Shown: positions 26,202 through 35,743 of the stretch, piece by piece | Layout: the number at the start of each line of letters is the position of its first letter | How positions within the stretch are numbered: position 1 is the first letter of the stretch | Origin: Pseudomonas sp. SCB32 | GTDB lineage: Bacteria > Pseudomonadota > Gammaproteobacteria > Pseudomonadales > Pseudomonadaceae | Direction of reading: 5' to 3' | DNA: 64,000 nt | Assembly: GCF_009189165.1 (NCBI RefSeq) | Contig: NZ_CP045118.1 | Location: 62,001-126,000 of the forward strand | Translations under genes and position numbers: made by a program | Notes under the pieces: generated by a model | The model's database searches: none | Told to the model about the DNA's origin: nothing | Seen by the model: only the letters and a program-made list of their open reading frames with translations

Positions 26202-27089
26202 TCAAAGCACGTAAACGAAGGTGAACAGCCCGACCCACACCACGTCGACGAAGTGCCAGTACCAGCTGGCCGCCTCGAAGCCGAAGTGTTTGTCGGCGTC
26301 GAAGTGCCCGCGCAGGATGCGGATCAGCATGATGCTCAGCATGATCGCGCCGATGGTCACGTGGGCGCCGTGGAAGCCGGTGAGCATGAAGAATGTCGCG
26401 CCGTAGATGCCCGAGCCCAGGGTCAGGCCCAGTTCGGTGTAGGCCTCGTGGTACTCGTAGGCCTGCAGGACCAGGAAGCAGGCACCCAGCGCCACGGTCA
26501 GCGCCAGCCACATCTTCAGCGGGCCGCGATGGTTCTTCTTCAGCGCATGGTGGGCGAAGGTCACGGTGAAGCTGGAGCTGACCAGCAGCAGGGTGTTGAT
26601 CAGCGGCAGCTTCCACGGATCGATCACTTCCTTGGGCGGCGGGAACAGCTTGTTGTCCGGGTTGTTCAACTGCGGCCAGCCGGTCTCGAACTGCGGCCAG
26701 AGCATGTGCGAGATGCCGTGGTGGCCCTCGCCGCCCAGCCACGGGTTGACGAAGTGGCGCACGTAGAACAGCGCGCCGAAGAAGGCGGCGAAGAACATCA
26801 CCTCGGAGAAGATGAACCAGCTCATGCCCCAGCGGAACGAGCGGTCCATCTGCGGGCTGTACAGGCCGCCGCGGCTTTCCCGGATGACGTTGCCGAACCA
26901 GCCGAACAGCATGTACGCCAGGATCAGGCCGCCAGCGAAGAAGATCCACGGGCCGTGGGACTGCGCCTTGCCGGCGCTCATGTCGTTCATCCAGGTGCCG
27001 ACGCCGGACATCGTCACCAGCATGCCGATGGTGGCGATGATCGGCCACTTGCTCTGCGCGGGGACGTAATAGGGATCGTGGGTTGCCAT
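26202..27089 (-). CDS. ctaE: Cytochrome c oxidase subunit III
   Basis: This protein has 295 residues from MATHDPYYVPAQSKWP. Subunit III features include seven helices, WFIFSEVMFFAAFFGALFYV near residue 100 and GFHGAHVTIGAIML near residue 240. It stabilises the heme-copper oxidase core. The gene follows ctaG by 22 bp in the operon ctaC-ctaD-ctaG-ctaE. An in-frame extension upstream to 27173 overlaps ctaG and is not needed. Confidence 0.95.
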   Translation of the reverse strand: MATHDPYYVPAQSKWPIIATIGMLVTMSGVGTWMNDMSAGKAQSHGPWIFFAGGLILAYMLFGWFGNVIRESRGGLYSPQMDRSFRWGMSWFIFSEVMFFAAFFGALFYVRHFVNPWLGGEGHHGISHMLWPQFETGWPQLNNPDNKLFPPPKEVIDPWKLPLINTLLLVSSSFTVTFAHHALKKNHRGPLKMWLALTVALGACFLVLQAYEYHEAYTELGLTLGSGIYGATFFMLTGFHGAHVTIGAIMLSIMLIRILRGHFDADKHFGFEAASWYWHFVDVVWVGLFTFVYVL

Positions 27090-27111
27090 CTCTCTTGTTC
27101 TCCTTTGCCCT

Positions 27112-27669
27112 TCAGCGCGTGTTGCTGGCCACAGGTGGCTTGCGGGCAGTGATGTCGAACAGCGTGTAAGCAAGGGTCAGGTGACGCACATCCTTGGGCA
27201 GGTCGCGGTCGACGATGAAGCGCACCGGCATCTCGATGCGCTCACCCGGCTGCAGCACCTGCTGGGTGAAGCAGAAGCATTCGGTCTTGTGGAAGTAGGT
27301 GGCCGCCACTGACGGCGCGATGCTCGGGATCGCCTGGGCGGTCATCGGCTTGTCGGTGGGGTTGTGGGCGACGAACAGCATCTGGTTCACCGCGCCCGGA
27401 TGCACCACCAGTTGCTCGGCCTCGGGGTGGAACTCCCAGACCATGTCGATGTTGTTGTTGGCGACGAACTGGATCTTCACTTCGCGCGACTGATCGACCA
27501 CCTGGCTGTCGCCCTGGTAGGCGCTGCCGGATGTCTTGCCGTTGATGCCCAGTGCCTTGCACATCACGTCGTACAGCGGCACCAGGGCGAAGCCGAAGGC
27601 GAACATGGCGACCACGGCGATGATCAGCCGGGTCACCAGCTTGCGCGTTTCGATATTGCCGTCGCTCAT
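27112..27669 (-). CDS. ctaG: Cytochrome c oxidase assembly protein CtaG/Cox11
   Basis: This 185-residue copper chaperone for the CuB site has one N-terminal helix (LIIAVVAMFAFGFALVPLYDV) and a periplasmic immunoglobulin-like domain. The copper-binding motif is CFCFTQQ near residue 131, preceded by the usual FHKTE. The PLYDVMC segment carries the additional conserved cysteine. It sits between subunits I and III, as in other pseudomonad caa3 operons. Confidence 0.94.
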   Translation of the reverse strand: MSDGNIETRKLVTRLIIAVVAMFAFGFALVPLYDVMCKALGINGKTSGSAYQGDSQVVDQSREVKIQFVANNNIDMVWEFHPEAEQLVVHPGAVNQMLFVAHNPTDKPMTAQAIPSIAPSVAATYFHKTECFCFTQQVLQPGERIEMPVRFIVDRDLPKDVRHLTLAYTLFDITARKPPVASNTR

Positions 27670-27752
27670 CTCGTCATCCTCCTTTCGCAGGGGCGGGCTC
27701 CGTGCATGGCGGGAGCCGATCGCGGACGGAGTCCGCTCCTACGCAAGACTCG

Positions 27753-29348
27753 TCATTTCACCTCGGGCGGCGTGGCGAAGGTGTGGTACGGCGCTGGCGA
27801 CGGGATGGTCCACTCCAGCCCTTCGGCGCCGTCCCACGGCTTGGCCGGAGCCGGCTTGCCGCCGCGGATGCACTTGATGACGATGAACAGGAACAGCAGC
27901 TGCGTGGTGCCGAACATGAAGGCGCCGATGGACGAAACCATGTTGAAGTCGGCGAACTGCAGGTTGTAGTCCGGGATACGCCGCGGCATGCCGGCCAGGC
28001 CCACGAAGTGCATCGGGAAGAAGGCCATGTTCATGCCGATGAAGCTCATCCAGAAGTGCAGCTTGGCCAGCGTCTCGTCGTACATGTGCCCGGTCCACTT
28101 GGGGATCCAGTAGTACACCGAGGCGAAGATGCCGAAGATCGCGCCGGGCACCAGCACGTAGTGGAAGTGCGCCACCACGAAGTAGGTGTCCTGGTACTGG
28201 AAGTCCGCCGGGGCGATGGCCAGCATCAGGCCGGAGAAGCCACCGATGGTGAACAGGATGACGAAGGCCACGGCGAACAGCATCGGCGCCTCGAAGGTCA
28301 GCGAACCCTGCCACATGGTCGACGCCCAGTTGAACACCTTCACCCCGGTGGGCACGGCGATCAGCATGGTCGCGTACATGAAGAACAGCTCGCCCACCAG
28401 CGGGATGCCGACCACGAACATGTGGTGCGCCCAGACGATGAAGGAGAGGAAGGCAATCGATGCGGTGGCGTAGACCATCGAGGTGTAGCCGAACAGCGGC
28501 TTGCGACTGAAGGCCGGGATGATCGAGCTGACGGCGCCGAAGGCCGGCAGAATCATGATGTACACCTCGGGGTGGCCGAAGAACCAGAACACGTGCTGGA
28601 ACAGCACCGGGTCGCCGCCGCCGGCCGCGCTGAAGAAGCTGGTGCCGAAGTGGATGTCCATCAGCATCATCGTCACGCAGCCCGCCAGCACCGGCATCAC
28701 GGCGATCAGCAGGAACGCGGTGATCAGCCAGGTCCAGACGAACAGCGGCATCTTCATCAGGGTCATGCCCGGTGCGCGCAGGTTGAGGATGGTGGCGATC
28801 ACGTTGATCGCGCCCATGATCGAACTCATGCCCATCAGGTGGATGGCGAAGATGAAGAAGGTCACGCTGTGCGGCGCGAAGGTGGTGGAGAGCGGCGCGT
28901 AGAAGGTCCAGCCGAAGTTCGGGCCGCCGCCGGGCATGAACAGGGTGCTCACCAGCAGGCCGAAGGCCGCCGGCAGCAGCCAGAAGCTGAAGTTGTTCAT
29001 GCGCGGCAGGGCCATGTCCGGCGCGCCGATCATCAGCGGCACCATCCAGTTGGCCAGGCCCACGAACGCCGGCATCACCGCACCGAAGACCATCACCAGG
29101 CCATGCATGGTGGTCATCTGGTTGAAGAACGCCGGCTCGACGATCTGCAGGCCCGGCTGGAACAGTTCGGCGCGGATCACCATGGCGAACGAGCCGCCGA
29201 GCAGGAAGGCGCAGAAGGCGAACCACAGGTACAGGGTGCCGATGTCCTTGTGGTTGGTGGTCAGGACCCAGCGCATCAGGCCCTTGGCGGGGCCGTGGTG
29301 GTGGTCGCCGGCGTGAGAATGGTCGGGGTGATCGATCACAGCACTCAT
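27753..29348 (-). CDS. ctaD: Cytochrome c oxidase subunit I
   Basis: This 531-residue heme-copper catalytic subunit has about twelve helices. GHPEVYIMILPAFG near residue 260 has the CuB histidine cross-linked to tyrosine. HHMFVVG near residue 310 carries the other CuB histidines. HFHYVLVPGAIFG near residue 395 carries the heme a and heme a3 ligands. The DIRPTKPEL... K/D-channel region was not checked in detail. It reduces oxygen using electrons from the CuA subunit encoded immediately upstream (10-bp gap). Confidence 0.96.
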   Translation of the reverse strand: MSAVIDHPDHSHAGDHHHGPAKGLMRWVLTTNHKDIGTLYLWFAFCAFLLGGSFAMVIRAELFQPGLQIVEPAFFNQMTTMHGLVMVFGAVMPAFVGLANWMVPLMIGAPDMALPRMNNFSFWLLPAAFGLLVSTLFMPGGGPNFGWTFYAPLSTTFAPHSVTFFIFAIHLMGMSSIMGAINVIATILNLRAPGMTLMKMPLFVWTWLITAFLLIAVMPVLAGCVTMMLMDIHFGTSFFSAAGGGDPVLFQHVFWFFGHPEVYIMILPAFGAVSSIIPAFSRKPLFGYTSMVYATASIAFLSFIVWAHHMFVVGIPLVGELFFMYATMLIAVPTGVKVFNWASTMWQGSLTFEAPMLFAVAFVILFTIGGFSGLMLAIAPADFQYQDTYFVVAHFHYVLVPGAIFGIFASVYYWIPKWTGHMYDETLAKLHFWMSFIGMNMAFFPMHFVGLAGMPRRIPDYNLQFADFNMVSSIGAFMFGTTQLLFLFIVIKCIRGGKPAPAKPWDGAEGLEWTIPSPAPYHTFATPPEVK

Positions 29349-29358
29349 CGCGGCCTCC

Positions 29359-30483
29359 TTATTTTTGCTTCTGCTTGTAGGCGACCACTTCTTGCGGGGT
29401 CACCATGTCGCCGTCGTTGTTGCCCCAGCTGTTGCGCTCGTAGGTGATCACCGCAGCGATGTCCACTTCCGAGAGCTGCTTGCCGAAGGCCGCCATGGCC
29501 GTGCCCTGGACGCCGTTGAACACGGTCTCCAGGTGGTGCTCCTTGGGCCCGGTGACGATCTTCGAACCCTTGAGCGCCGGGAACATCGGAGGCATGCCCT
29601 GGCCTTCGGGCTGGTGACAGGCCGCGCAAATGGTGTGGTAGACCTTGTCGCCACGGGCGATCAGCTCGTCCTTGGTCCACTCCTTGCTGGTCAGCTCCTT
29701 GGCCTTGGCGGCTTCTTCCTTGCGCTCGGCCAGCCACTTGTCGAAGTCGGGCTTGGATTTCACGTCGACCACGATGGGCATGAAGCCGTGGTCCTTGCCG
29801 CACAGCTCGGCGCACTGGCCGCGGTAGATGCCGGGCTTGTCGACCTTGGTCCAGGCCTCGTTGACGAAGCCGGGAATGGCGTCGCGCTTGACCGCGAAGG
29901 CCGGTACCCACCAGGAGTGGATCACGTCGCTGGAGGTCACCAGGAAGCGCACCTTGACCCCCGCCGGCAGCACCAGCGGATTGTCCACCTCGAGCAGGTA
30001 GTGCTCGTCCTTGTCGGCCTTGTTGTGGATCTGGTCCTGGCTGGTGGCCAGGTTGGAGAAGAACTCCACGTCCTGGCCCAGGTACTTGTACTGCCACTTC
30101 CACTGGTAGCCCGTGACCTGCACGTCCAGCTCGGGCTCCGAGGTGTCGTACATGTGGATCAGGGTCTTGGTGGCCGGAACGGCCATCACCACCAGGATCA
30201 GGAAGGGAATGATGGTCCAGAGGATTTCCACCGTAGTGCTTTCGTGGAAATGCGCGGGCTGCTGCCCGGTGGACCGGCGGTGGACGATCATCGACCAGAA
30301 CATCGCACCGAAGACGATGATGCCGATGACCACGCAGATCCAGAAGATGGTCATGTGCAAGTCGAAGACATTACGGCTGACTTCCGTCGCACCGGGGGCC
30401 ATGTTGACCGTCCAGGCGGCGTTTGCCTGACTAAAAGCCAAGAGCAAAAGGAAGCCCATCCAGACTCGTGGATGTCGCAGCAT
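29359..30483 (-). CDS. ctaC: Cytochrome c oxidase subunit II with fused cytochrome c (caa3 type)
   Basis: This 374-residue subunit starts with a signal peptide, followed by two helices. The cupredoxin domain has the CuA ligands in CAELCGKDHGFMPIVVDV near residue 210. A C-terminal cytochrome c domain has CAACH near residue 286 and a Met ligand in GMPPMFP. The fused heme c makes this an aa3 oxidase of caa3 type. It is the first gene of the operon; its promoter lies in 30484-30906. Confidence 0.95.
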   Translation of the reverse strand: MLRHPRVWMGFLLLLAFSQANAAWTVNMAPGATEVSRNVFDLHMTIFWICVVIGIIVFGAMFWSMIVHRRSTGQQPAHFHESTTVEILWTIIPFLILVVMAVPATKTLIHMYDTSEPELDVQVTGYQWKWQYKYLGQDVEFFSNLATSQDQIHNKADKDEHYLLEVDNPLVLPAGVKVRFLVTSSDVIHSWWVPAFAVKRDAIPGFVNEAWTKVDKPGIYRGQCAELCGKDHGFMPIVVDVKSKPDFDKWLAERKEEAAKAKELTSKEWTKDELIARGDKVYHTICAACHQPEGQGMPPMFPALKGSKIVTGPKEHHLETVFNGVQGTAMAAFGKQLSEVDIAAVITYERNSWGNNDGDMVTPQEVVAYKQKQK

Positions 30484-30906
30484 TCGGGTTCCCCTTATCG
30501 TTGTTTTTATCCCGCCGGCATTGCGCTCTTGCGGCTAACCCCCATTCCAGAGGGATTGCGCGCCTGAACTCGCCAACGGCCAAGGGAGGGACCGCCAAGA
30601 CAACTTACTTTGACCGTCTTACCTCGGCAGCACGCAGGGCAGGCCGGGTCCATCAGGTTCTTTCGTGTGTCGAGTCGGAGTATAGACAGGGGGCGCGACA
30701 TAACAATGCAGAGTAAAAAACCTTCTCTAAAGACCGAAGAGTGATCTCAAAGCCACGGCCTGCGCGGCTTTGGAGTACCATGATGGCGGGGTGATATACC
30801 AGGACGGCATAAACACTTCACGATTATGACAATCGCGTCTTAGCTGCAGCCGGACGCCGGCTAAGGTCTTTCTTCATTTTCCAAACCCCGTTGTCTTGGA
30901 GTTGTC
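30484..30906. other. Divergent intergenic region before ctaC and the 30907 gene
   Basis: There is no supported gene in about 420 bp between two divergent genes. It should hold the oxidase promoter on the minus strand and the promoter of the 30907 gene on the plus strand. The sequence 30710-30860 is AT-richer than its surroundings. I could not assign a specific sigma or regulator site. Confidence 0.5.
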
Positions 30907-31545
30907 ATGAATACCGCTGCGCTGCGTGAGCTGATCCAGAACGCCCATCTTCTCGAGTCCCGCCACGGTCATCTGGCCCGCCTGATCCAGTCCCAGCTCG
31001 AAGGCCTGCACCCGAGCATCGCCCTGGCCGGAGAAGACCCCAGCGGCACCCTCACCCGTTTCGTGCATGCCTATATCGAGCAGGTGCCGGACTTCCTCGA
31101 TGCTGCCGCCAGCGTGGCGCGCGAGGCCGGCATCGAGGAGCGGATCAAGCCGGTCCTGAAGCTGGCCGAACAGTTCTTCCTCACCCCGCCGGCGCTGCTC
31201 AACGGCCACGACGGCCTCGACGCCCTGCTGGACGAGGCGTACCTCGCCCACCGCCTGGTGGAAGAGGTGAACGATCGCTACATCGCCCACTTCAACCAGC
31301 CGCTGATCCCGCTGGATACCACGGTGGCCAACCTGGTGGCACACCAGCTGATCGGCGAACCCTTTGCCAACCAGCTGGACGAGGCCGTACACCACGCGGT
31401 CGACGGCATGCTCGATGAAGGCACCTTCAGCTCGGATGCGGCACGGGGTTACCGCGCGCGTCTGAACGACCCGCAGGTGGTGATGGCCTGGCAGCAGTGG
31501 CCGTGCCTGTCCCGGCAGTTCGGCGTGGAACTGCGCCTGCGCTAG
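30907..31545 (+). CDS. Conserved protein of unknown function
   Basis: This 212-residue soluble protein is mostly helical by composition, with no signal peptide or membrane segment. Recognisable stretches are FVHAYIEQVPDFLDAAASVA near residue 55 and LDEAYLAHRLVEEVNDRYIAH near residue 105. I do not recognise a domain. The same position beside caa3 oxidase and carbonic anhydrase genes is occupied in P. aeruginosa by a hypothetical gene (PA0104, from memory). It reads away from ctaC and may share control with it. Confidence 0.8.
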   Translation: MNTAALRELIQNAHLLESRHGHLARLIQSQLEGLHPSIALAGEDPSGTLTRFVHAYIEQVPDFLDAAASVAREAGIEERIKPVLKLAEQFFLTPPALLNGHDGLDALLDEAYLAHRLVEEVNDRYIAHFNQPLIPLDTTVANLVAHQLIGEPFANQLDEAVHHAVDGMLDEGTFSSDAARGYRARLNDPQVVMAWQQWPCLSRQFGVELRLR

Positions 31546-31690
31546 AGCGGCGACTGCGGAAAACAGGGAAGCAACTCCGGCATTACCGGAGTCGGGGCGG
31601 GTGAGCGGAGCGCCTTGTAGGGCTGCACGCCACCGCAATGCCTGAGCCGGGGCGACCGCTCATGCGCAGCCGGCCGCCCCGCAAGGGCCG

Positions 31691-32407
31691 TCAGCGCGGC
31701 AGGTAGCGCGGGCGCGGCGTGGCCATGGGGATCGGGCCTTCGCCATCGATCGGGCGGAAACGACCCTGCTCGGCGTCGTAGCCTTTGATCTCGCTGGTCT
31801 CGATGTCGTACACCCAGCCGTGGATGAACAGCTGGCCGCTGGCCAGGCGAGCGGCTACGGACGGGTGGGTCTTCAGGTGGTCGAGCTGGGCCACCACGTT
31901 CTCTTCGGTGAGTATGCCCAGGTGCTCATGGGTCGCGCAGCCGCAGGTTTGCGCCACCACGGTGCGGGCGACTTCCGCATGGCGCAGCCAGGCCTTCACC
32001 GTCGGCATGCTTTCCAGGGTCTGCGGGTCCAGCACCGCCTTCATCGCGCCGCAGTCGGAATGGCCGCAGACGATGATGTGCTGCACGCCCAGCGCCATGA
32101 CCGCGAACTCGATGGCCGTCGACACGCCGCCGTTCATCTGGCCGTAGGGCGGTACCACGTTGCCCACGTTGCGGGTGACGAACAGGTCGCCCGGCGAGCT
32201 CTGGGTGATCAGCTCCGGGACGATGCGCGAGTCGGCACAGGTAATGAACATCGCGCGAGGATTCTGTGCGTGGGCCAGCTTCTTGAACAACGCTTCCTGT
32301 TGCGGGAACACTTCCTGGCGGAAGTGCTGGAAGCCATCGACGATTCGCTGCAGCGCCTCGTCCGCGCTCTCGTGGGCCTGCCCTTCACCGTGCGTTTTAT
32401 CGTTCAT
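31691..32407 (-). CDS. Beta-class carbonic anhydrase
   Basis: This protein has 238 residues from MNDKTHGEGQ; a longer in-frame start at 32587 runs through the probable promoter region. Zinc and active-site residues are in ITCADSRIVPE (Cys57, Asp59, Arg61) and CGHSDCGAM (His116, Cys119). It interconverts CO2 and bicarbonate in the cytoplasm. An N-terminal run (AHESADEALQ) and a C-terminal tail (ATPRPRYLPR) extend the core slightly. It is monocistronic here. Confidence 0.93.
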   Translation of the reverse strand: MNDKTHGEGQAHESADEALQRIVDGFQHFRQEVFPQQEALFKKLAHAQNPRAMFITCADSRIVPELITQSSPGDLFVTRNVGNVVPPYGQMNGGVSTAIEFAVMALGVQHIIVCGHSDCGAMKAVLDPQTLESMPTVKAWLRHAEVARTVVAQTCGCATHEHLGILTEENVVAQLDHLKTHPSVAARLASGQLFIHGWVYDIETSEIKGYDAEQGRFRPIDGEGPIPMATPRPRYLPR

Positions 32408-32617
32408 GTATGAGCCTCGAAGAGTGACGACGAATTTTTTCCCATGCTTGCCGACGATCTCCCATAGGCGAAAAGGCACAACCTGACGGAAAAATCCTCT
32501 GGAGTTGCCTCCCGGAAGTCTGTCGGAATCCCATGGGACAAAGCGTAAAGCAAAACCCTGCCAGCGCTTCGTGACGGTTTTTTGCACGATGCTTCATCCG
32601 GGCTCATGCACGGGGAG

Positions 32618-33676
32618 TCAGAACAGGCTCATCTGGCTGCGCGGAGGCGCGAAGGCCGTGCAATCCAGGCTCAGGCTGCTGCGCTGTTCCAGCCCCAGGC
32701 GGCGCAGGGCGACATCGAAGCGCTTGGCCAGCAGCTGGGCGAATGGCCCCTCACCACGGAAGCGATGGCCGAAGCGGCTGTCGTAGATGTCCCCGCCGCG
32801 CACCTGGCGGATCAGGCTCATCACATGATTGGCGCGCTGCGGGTAGTGTGCCGCCAGCCATTCCTCGAACAACGGCCCGACCTCGCGCGGCAGGCGCAGC
32901 AGAATGTAGTTGGCGCTCTGCGCGCCGGCATCGTGCGCCGCTTCCAGCAAGGCTTCCAGCTCGTGGTCGTTGATCATCGGGATCATCGGCGCGCACAGCA
33001 CTCCCACCGGAATGCCCTGTTCGCGCAGCACGCGGATCGCCCGCAGGCGCGCGGACGGCGCGGCGGCGCGGGGTTCGAGGATGCGTTTGAGTTCATCGTC
33101 CAGGGTGGTGAGGCTGATCAACACCCGGACCAGGTTCTGCTTCGCCAGCTCGCTGAGCAGATCGAGGTCGCGCAGGATCAGCGAACCCTTGGTGACGATG
33201 GTCAGCGGATGGCGGAAGCGCAGCAGCACTTCGAGGATCTGCCGGGTCAGCCGCTGCTGGCGCTCGATGGGCTGGTACGGGTCGGTGTTGGCGCCCAGGT
33301 TGATCGGCGCGCAGACGTAACCCTTCTTGTTGAGCTCTTCTTCCAGCACCTCGGCAGCGTTGGTCTTGGCGATCAGCTTCGTCTCGAAATCCAGCCCCGG
33401 CGACAGGTCCCAGTAGGCATGGCTGGGTCGCGCGTAGCAGTAGATGCAGCCGTGCTCGCAGCCGCGATAGGGGTTGATCGAGCGGTCGAAGGGCAGGTCC
33501 GGCGACTGGTTGCGGGAGATCACCGACTTCGCCAGTTCGGTGCGGATCTCGGTCACCTGGGGCTTGGGGACCTCATCGAACCAATCGTTATCCACAGGCA
33601 CCGAAGTGGTCGGCGCGAAGCGGTTGTGCGGATTGCTGGCAGTGCCACGGCCGCGGGGTGGGAGCGTGGAGGTCAT
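32618..33676 (-). CDS. PA0069-family radical SAM protein
   Basis: This 352-residue protein has a radical SAM cluster motif CEHGCIYC (Cys73, Cys77, Cys80) just after SINPYRG, as in the PA0069 / spore-photoproduct-lyase-like (Rv2578c-type) family. Further conserved parts are GANTDPYQPIER near residue 150 and TKGSLILRD near residue 180. The substrate is unknown; a nucleic-acid repair role has been proposed only by similarity. It stands alone. Confidence 0.88.
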   Translation of the reverse strand: MTSTLPPRGRGTASNPHNRFAPTTSVPVDNDWFDEVPKPQVTEIRTELAKSVISRNQSPDLPFDRSINPYRGCEHGCIYCYARPSHAYWDLSPGLDFETKLIAKTNAAEVLEEELNKKGYVCAPINLGANTDPYQPIERQQRLTRQILEVLLRFRHPLTIVTKGSLILRDLDLLSELAKQNLVRVLISLTTLDDELKRILEPRAAAPSARLRAIRVLREQGIPVGVLCAPMIPMINDHELEALLEAAHDAGAQSANYILLRLPREVGPLFEEWLAAHYPQRANHVMSLIRQVRGGDIYDSRFGHRFRGEGPFAQLLAKRFDVALRRLGLEQRSSLSLDCTAFAPPRSQMSLF

Positions 33677-33790
33677 GTGGGATAGCTCCGAAGGAATGCT
33701 GTATATAAATACAGTAATCCACGGAGTTTTCCACAGCCAGCGCGAACTGCCGGATGGTTGGGGCCCGCCGCAGGATAAATTCGTGCCTGT

Positions 33791-33825
33791 GCCCTCACCC
33801 TCTCCCTAAGGGAGAGGGTGAGGGC
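33791..33825. repeat. Perfect 16-bp palindromic repeat
   Basis: GCCCTCACCCTCTCCC-TAA-GGGAGAGGGTGAGGGC is fully symmetrical. This type is common between genes in pseudomonads and can form a very stable hairpin in RNA. Part of it (GGGTCAGGGTGAGGGAC) recurs near 46140. Confidence 0.8.
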
Positions 33826-33912
33826 AGAGCTTCATGTAGGAGCAACTGTCTTTTGGGCTATTCGCTACGCTCACCCTTCGGGCCGCACTGAAGTGCGTTC
33901 AGCGCAAGCGCT

Positions 33913-33982
33913 GTCCCGCGTTCGCGGGAGTGACGATGTCATGCACCGCGCTCCGCAATCGTCTTCCCCGCGAACGCGGGGA
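33913..33982. repeat. Inverted pair of the CCCGCGTTCGCGGG repeat family
   Basis: TCCCGCGTTCGCGGGAGTGA on the left pairs with CCCCGCGAACGCGGGGATCC on the right. The same family recurs at 40220-40290 and 59410-59482, always as a head-to-head pair. Confidence 0.8.
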
Positions 33983-34022
33983 TCCAAAATCAATGTAGAG
34001 GCAGACTCCGTCTGCATGTGGC

Positions 34023-35645
34023 TCACAGCACCCGCGCGAACACCCAGTACAGCCCCGCCGCCAGCCCGATGGCCGCCGGCAGGGTGAGCACCCAGGCCAG
34101 CAGCATGTTGCGGATGGTCGGCCACTGCAGGCCGCTGCCATTGGCGGACATGGTGCCCGCCACACCGGAAGACAGCACGTGGGTGGTCGACACCGGCAGG
34201 CCGAAGCCGTCCGCCGCGCCGATGGTGAGCATCGCCACTAGTTGCGCAGCGGCGCCCTGGGCGTAGGTCAGCGGCGTCTTGCCGATGCCTTCGCCCACGG
34301 TGGTGACGATACGCCGCCAGCCCACCAGGGTGCCCAGGCCCAGCGCCAGGGCGACGGCCACTTTCACCCACACGGGGATGAAGCGAATCGTCTGCTCGCC
34401 CTCGGTACGCAGGGCTTGCAGCGTGCTCCAGGTTTCCAGCTCGATCTGTTGTTCGCTGTCGTCGAGCAGGCGGATGGTCTCCAGGCTCAGGTACAGGTCG
34501 TTGCGCAGGTCCTGCACCTCGTCGCCGGGGATCTTCGCCATCTCGCCATAGCGTTCCAGGCGCGTGGCGACATCGCCGATGACGATGCCCAGCGACGGCA
34601 GCAGGTCCGGCCCGACGCGTGGGTCCTGCTGGTAGGCCAGCAGCACCTGGCGCGGATCGCCGCTGACCGCGCTGCCGGCATGCTGCAGCTGCGCCTGGCT
34701 GGCCTGGGCCAGGCTCAGCAGCTGGCGGGTCTGTTCGGGGCTGTGGGCGCGATCCACCGCGAAGGCCAGGGGAACGGTGGCGATCAGGATCAGCATGATC
34801 AGGCCGATGCCCTTCTGCCCGTCGTTCGATCCGTGGGCGAAGGAAACCCCGGTGCAGGTGACGATGAGTAATCCGCGAATCCACCAGGGCGGCGGCGTGC
34901 GCCCTTCGGGTGAGTGGAACAGCGCGCGATTGCGGATACTCGCGCTCATCGCCCGCAGCAGCATGAAGGCGCTGACGAAGCCGACCACTGGCGACAACAG
35001 CAGCGCATAACCCACCGTCAGCAGTTGCGACCAGGCGCTGCCGGACAGGCCCAGGTGCCCGGCCATCGCGCCGTGGGCCAGGCCGATGCCGACGATGGAG
35101 CCGATCAGCGTGTGCGACGAGGACACTGGCAGCCCCAGCCACCAGGTGCCGAGGTTCCACAGGATCGAGGCGATCAGCAGGGCGAAGATCATCGCCAGGC
35201 CCGCGCTGCTATCCACTTTCAGCAGCAGGTTCAGTGGCAGCAGTGAGACGATGGCGAAGGCCACGGCACCGCTGGAGAACAGCACGCCGAGGAAATTCCA
35301 CACCCCCGACCAGGCTACCGCGAAGCGCGGCGGCAGGGCGTTGGTGTAGATCACCGTGGCCACCGCGTTGGCGGTGTCGTGGAAGCCGTTGATGAACTCG
35401 AAGCCCAGCGCCACCAGCAGGGTGACGACCAGCACCAGCATCGGCCAGCCCGGCTGCAGCGAGGTGCCGCTGGCGCGGATGTCCTGGTCGAGGCTGACGA
35501 AGGTGAACAACAGGGCGCCGGCCAGCAGCAGGAAGAAGCTCAGGCGTCCCTTGAGGCCATGGGTTTCGCGCAGTACGGGGCTGATCGGGAACTGGGTCAG
35601 GCGCGAGGCACGCATCACTTCCAGCAGGCCAAAGCGGTCAAGCAC
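34023..35645 (-). CDS. Low-affinity inorganic phosphate transporter (PiT family)
   Basis: This 540-residue membrane protein has about ten helices split by a long cytoplasmic loop (about residues 295-430). The two PiT signatures are GFEFINGFHDTANAVATVIYT near residue 85 and LPVSTTHVLSSGVAGTM near the C-terminus. GVSFAHGSNDGQKGIG is the second GxNDxxK-like repeat. It takes up phosphate (or metal phosphate) with protons. The GTG at 35645 is the best available start; an ATG ten codons later is possible. Confidence 0.88.
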   Translation of the reverse strand: MLDRFGLLEVMRASRLTQFPISPVLRETHGLKGRLSFFLLLAGALLFTFVSLDQDIRASGTSLQPGWPMLVLVVTLLVALGFEFINGFHDTANAVATVIYTNALPPRFAVAWSGVWNFLGVLFSSGAVAFAIVSLLPLNLLLKVDSSAGLAMIFALLIASILWNLGTWWLGLPVSSSHTLIGSIVGIGLAHGAMAGHLGLSGSAWSQLLTVGYALLLSPVVGFVSAFMLLRAMSASIRNRALFHSPEGRTPPPWWIRGLLIVTCTGVSFAHGSNDGQKGIGLIMLILIATVPLAFAVDRAHSPEQTRQLLSLAQASQAQLQHAGSAVSGDPRQVLLAYQQDPRVGPDLLPSLGIVIGDVATRLERYGEMAKIPGDEVQDLRNDLYLSLETIRLLDDSEQQIELETWSTLQALRTEGEQTIRFIPVWVKVAVALALGLGTLVGWRRIVTTVGEGIGKTPLTYAQGAAAQLVAMLTIGAADGFGLPVSTTHVLSSGVAGTMSANGSGLQWPTIRNMLLAWVLTLPAAIGLAAGLYWVFARVL

Positions 35646-35743
35646 GGCAGTGGCGCTCCATCCGGGGCATGGGTGGGGTGTCGGTCATGGCGGACTCCTT
35701 GTGACGATGCGCTACAGACTAGCCGCCGCGCGGGCGGCCGGGG

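Larger units (their letters stand above)
33677..34022. other. Repeat-rich intergenic region between the radical SAM and pitA genes
   Basis: No gene is supported in 345 bp. The segment holds a perfect palindrome at 33791-33825, fragments of the GTAGGAGC repeat family near 33835, and a CCCGCGTTCGCGGG pair at 33913-33982. Confidence 0.6.

Noticed and set aside
34018..35246. CRISPR-like or phage content around the repeats near 34 and 50 kb
   Set aside because: The repeats are palindromic pairs with irregular spacing and no regular spacer array. No cas, integrase, capsid or terminase genes are present, so neither a CRISPR array nor a prophage can be supported.
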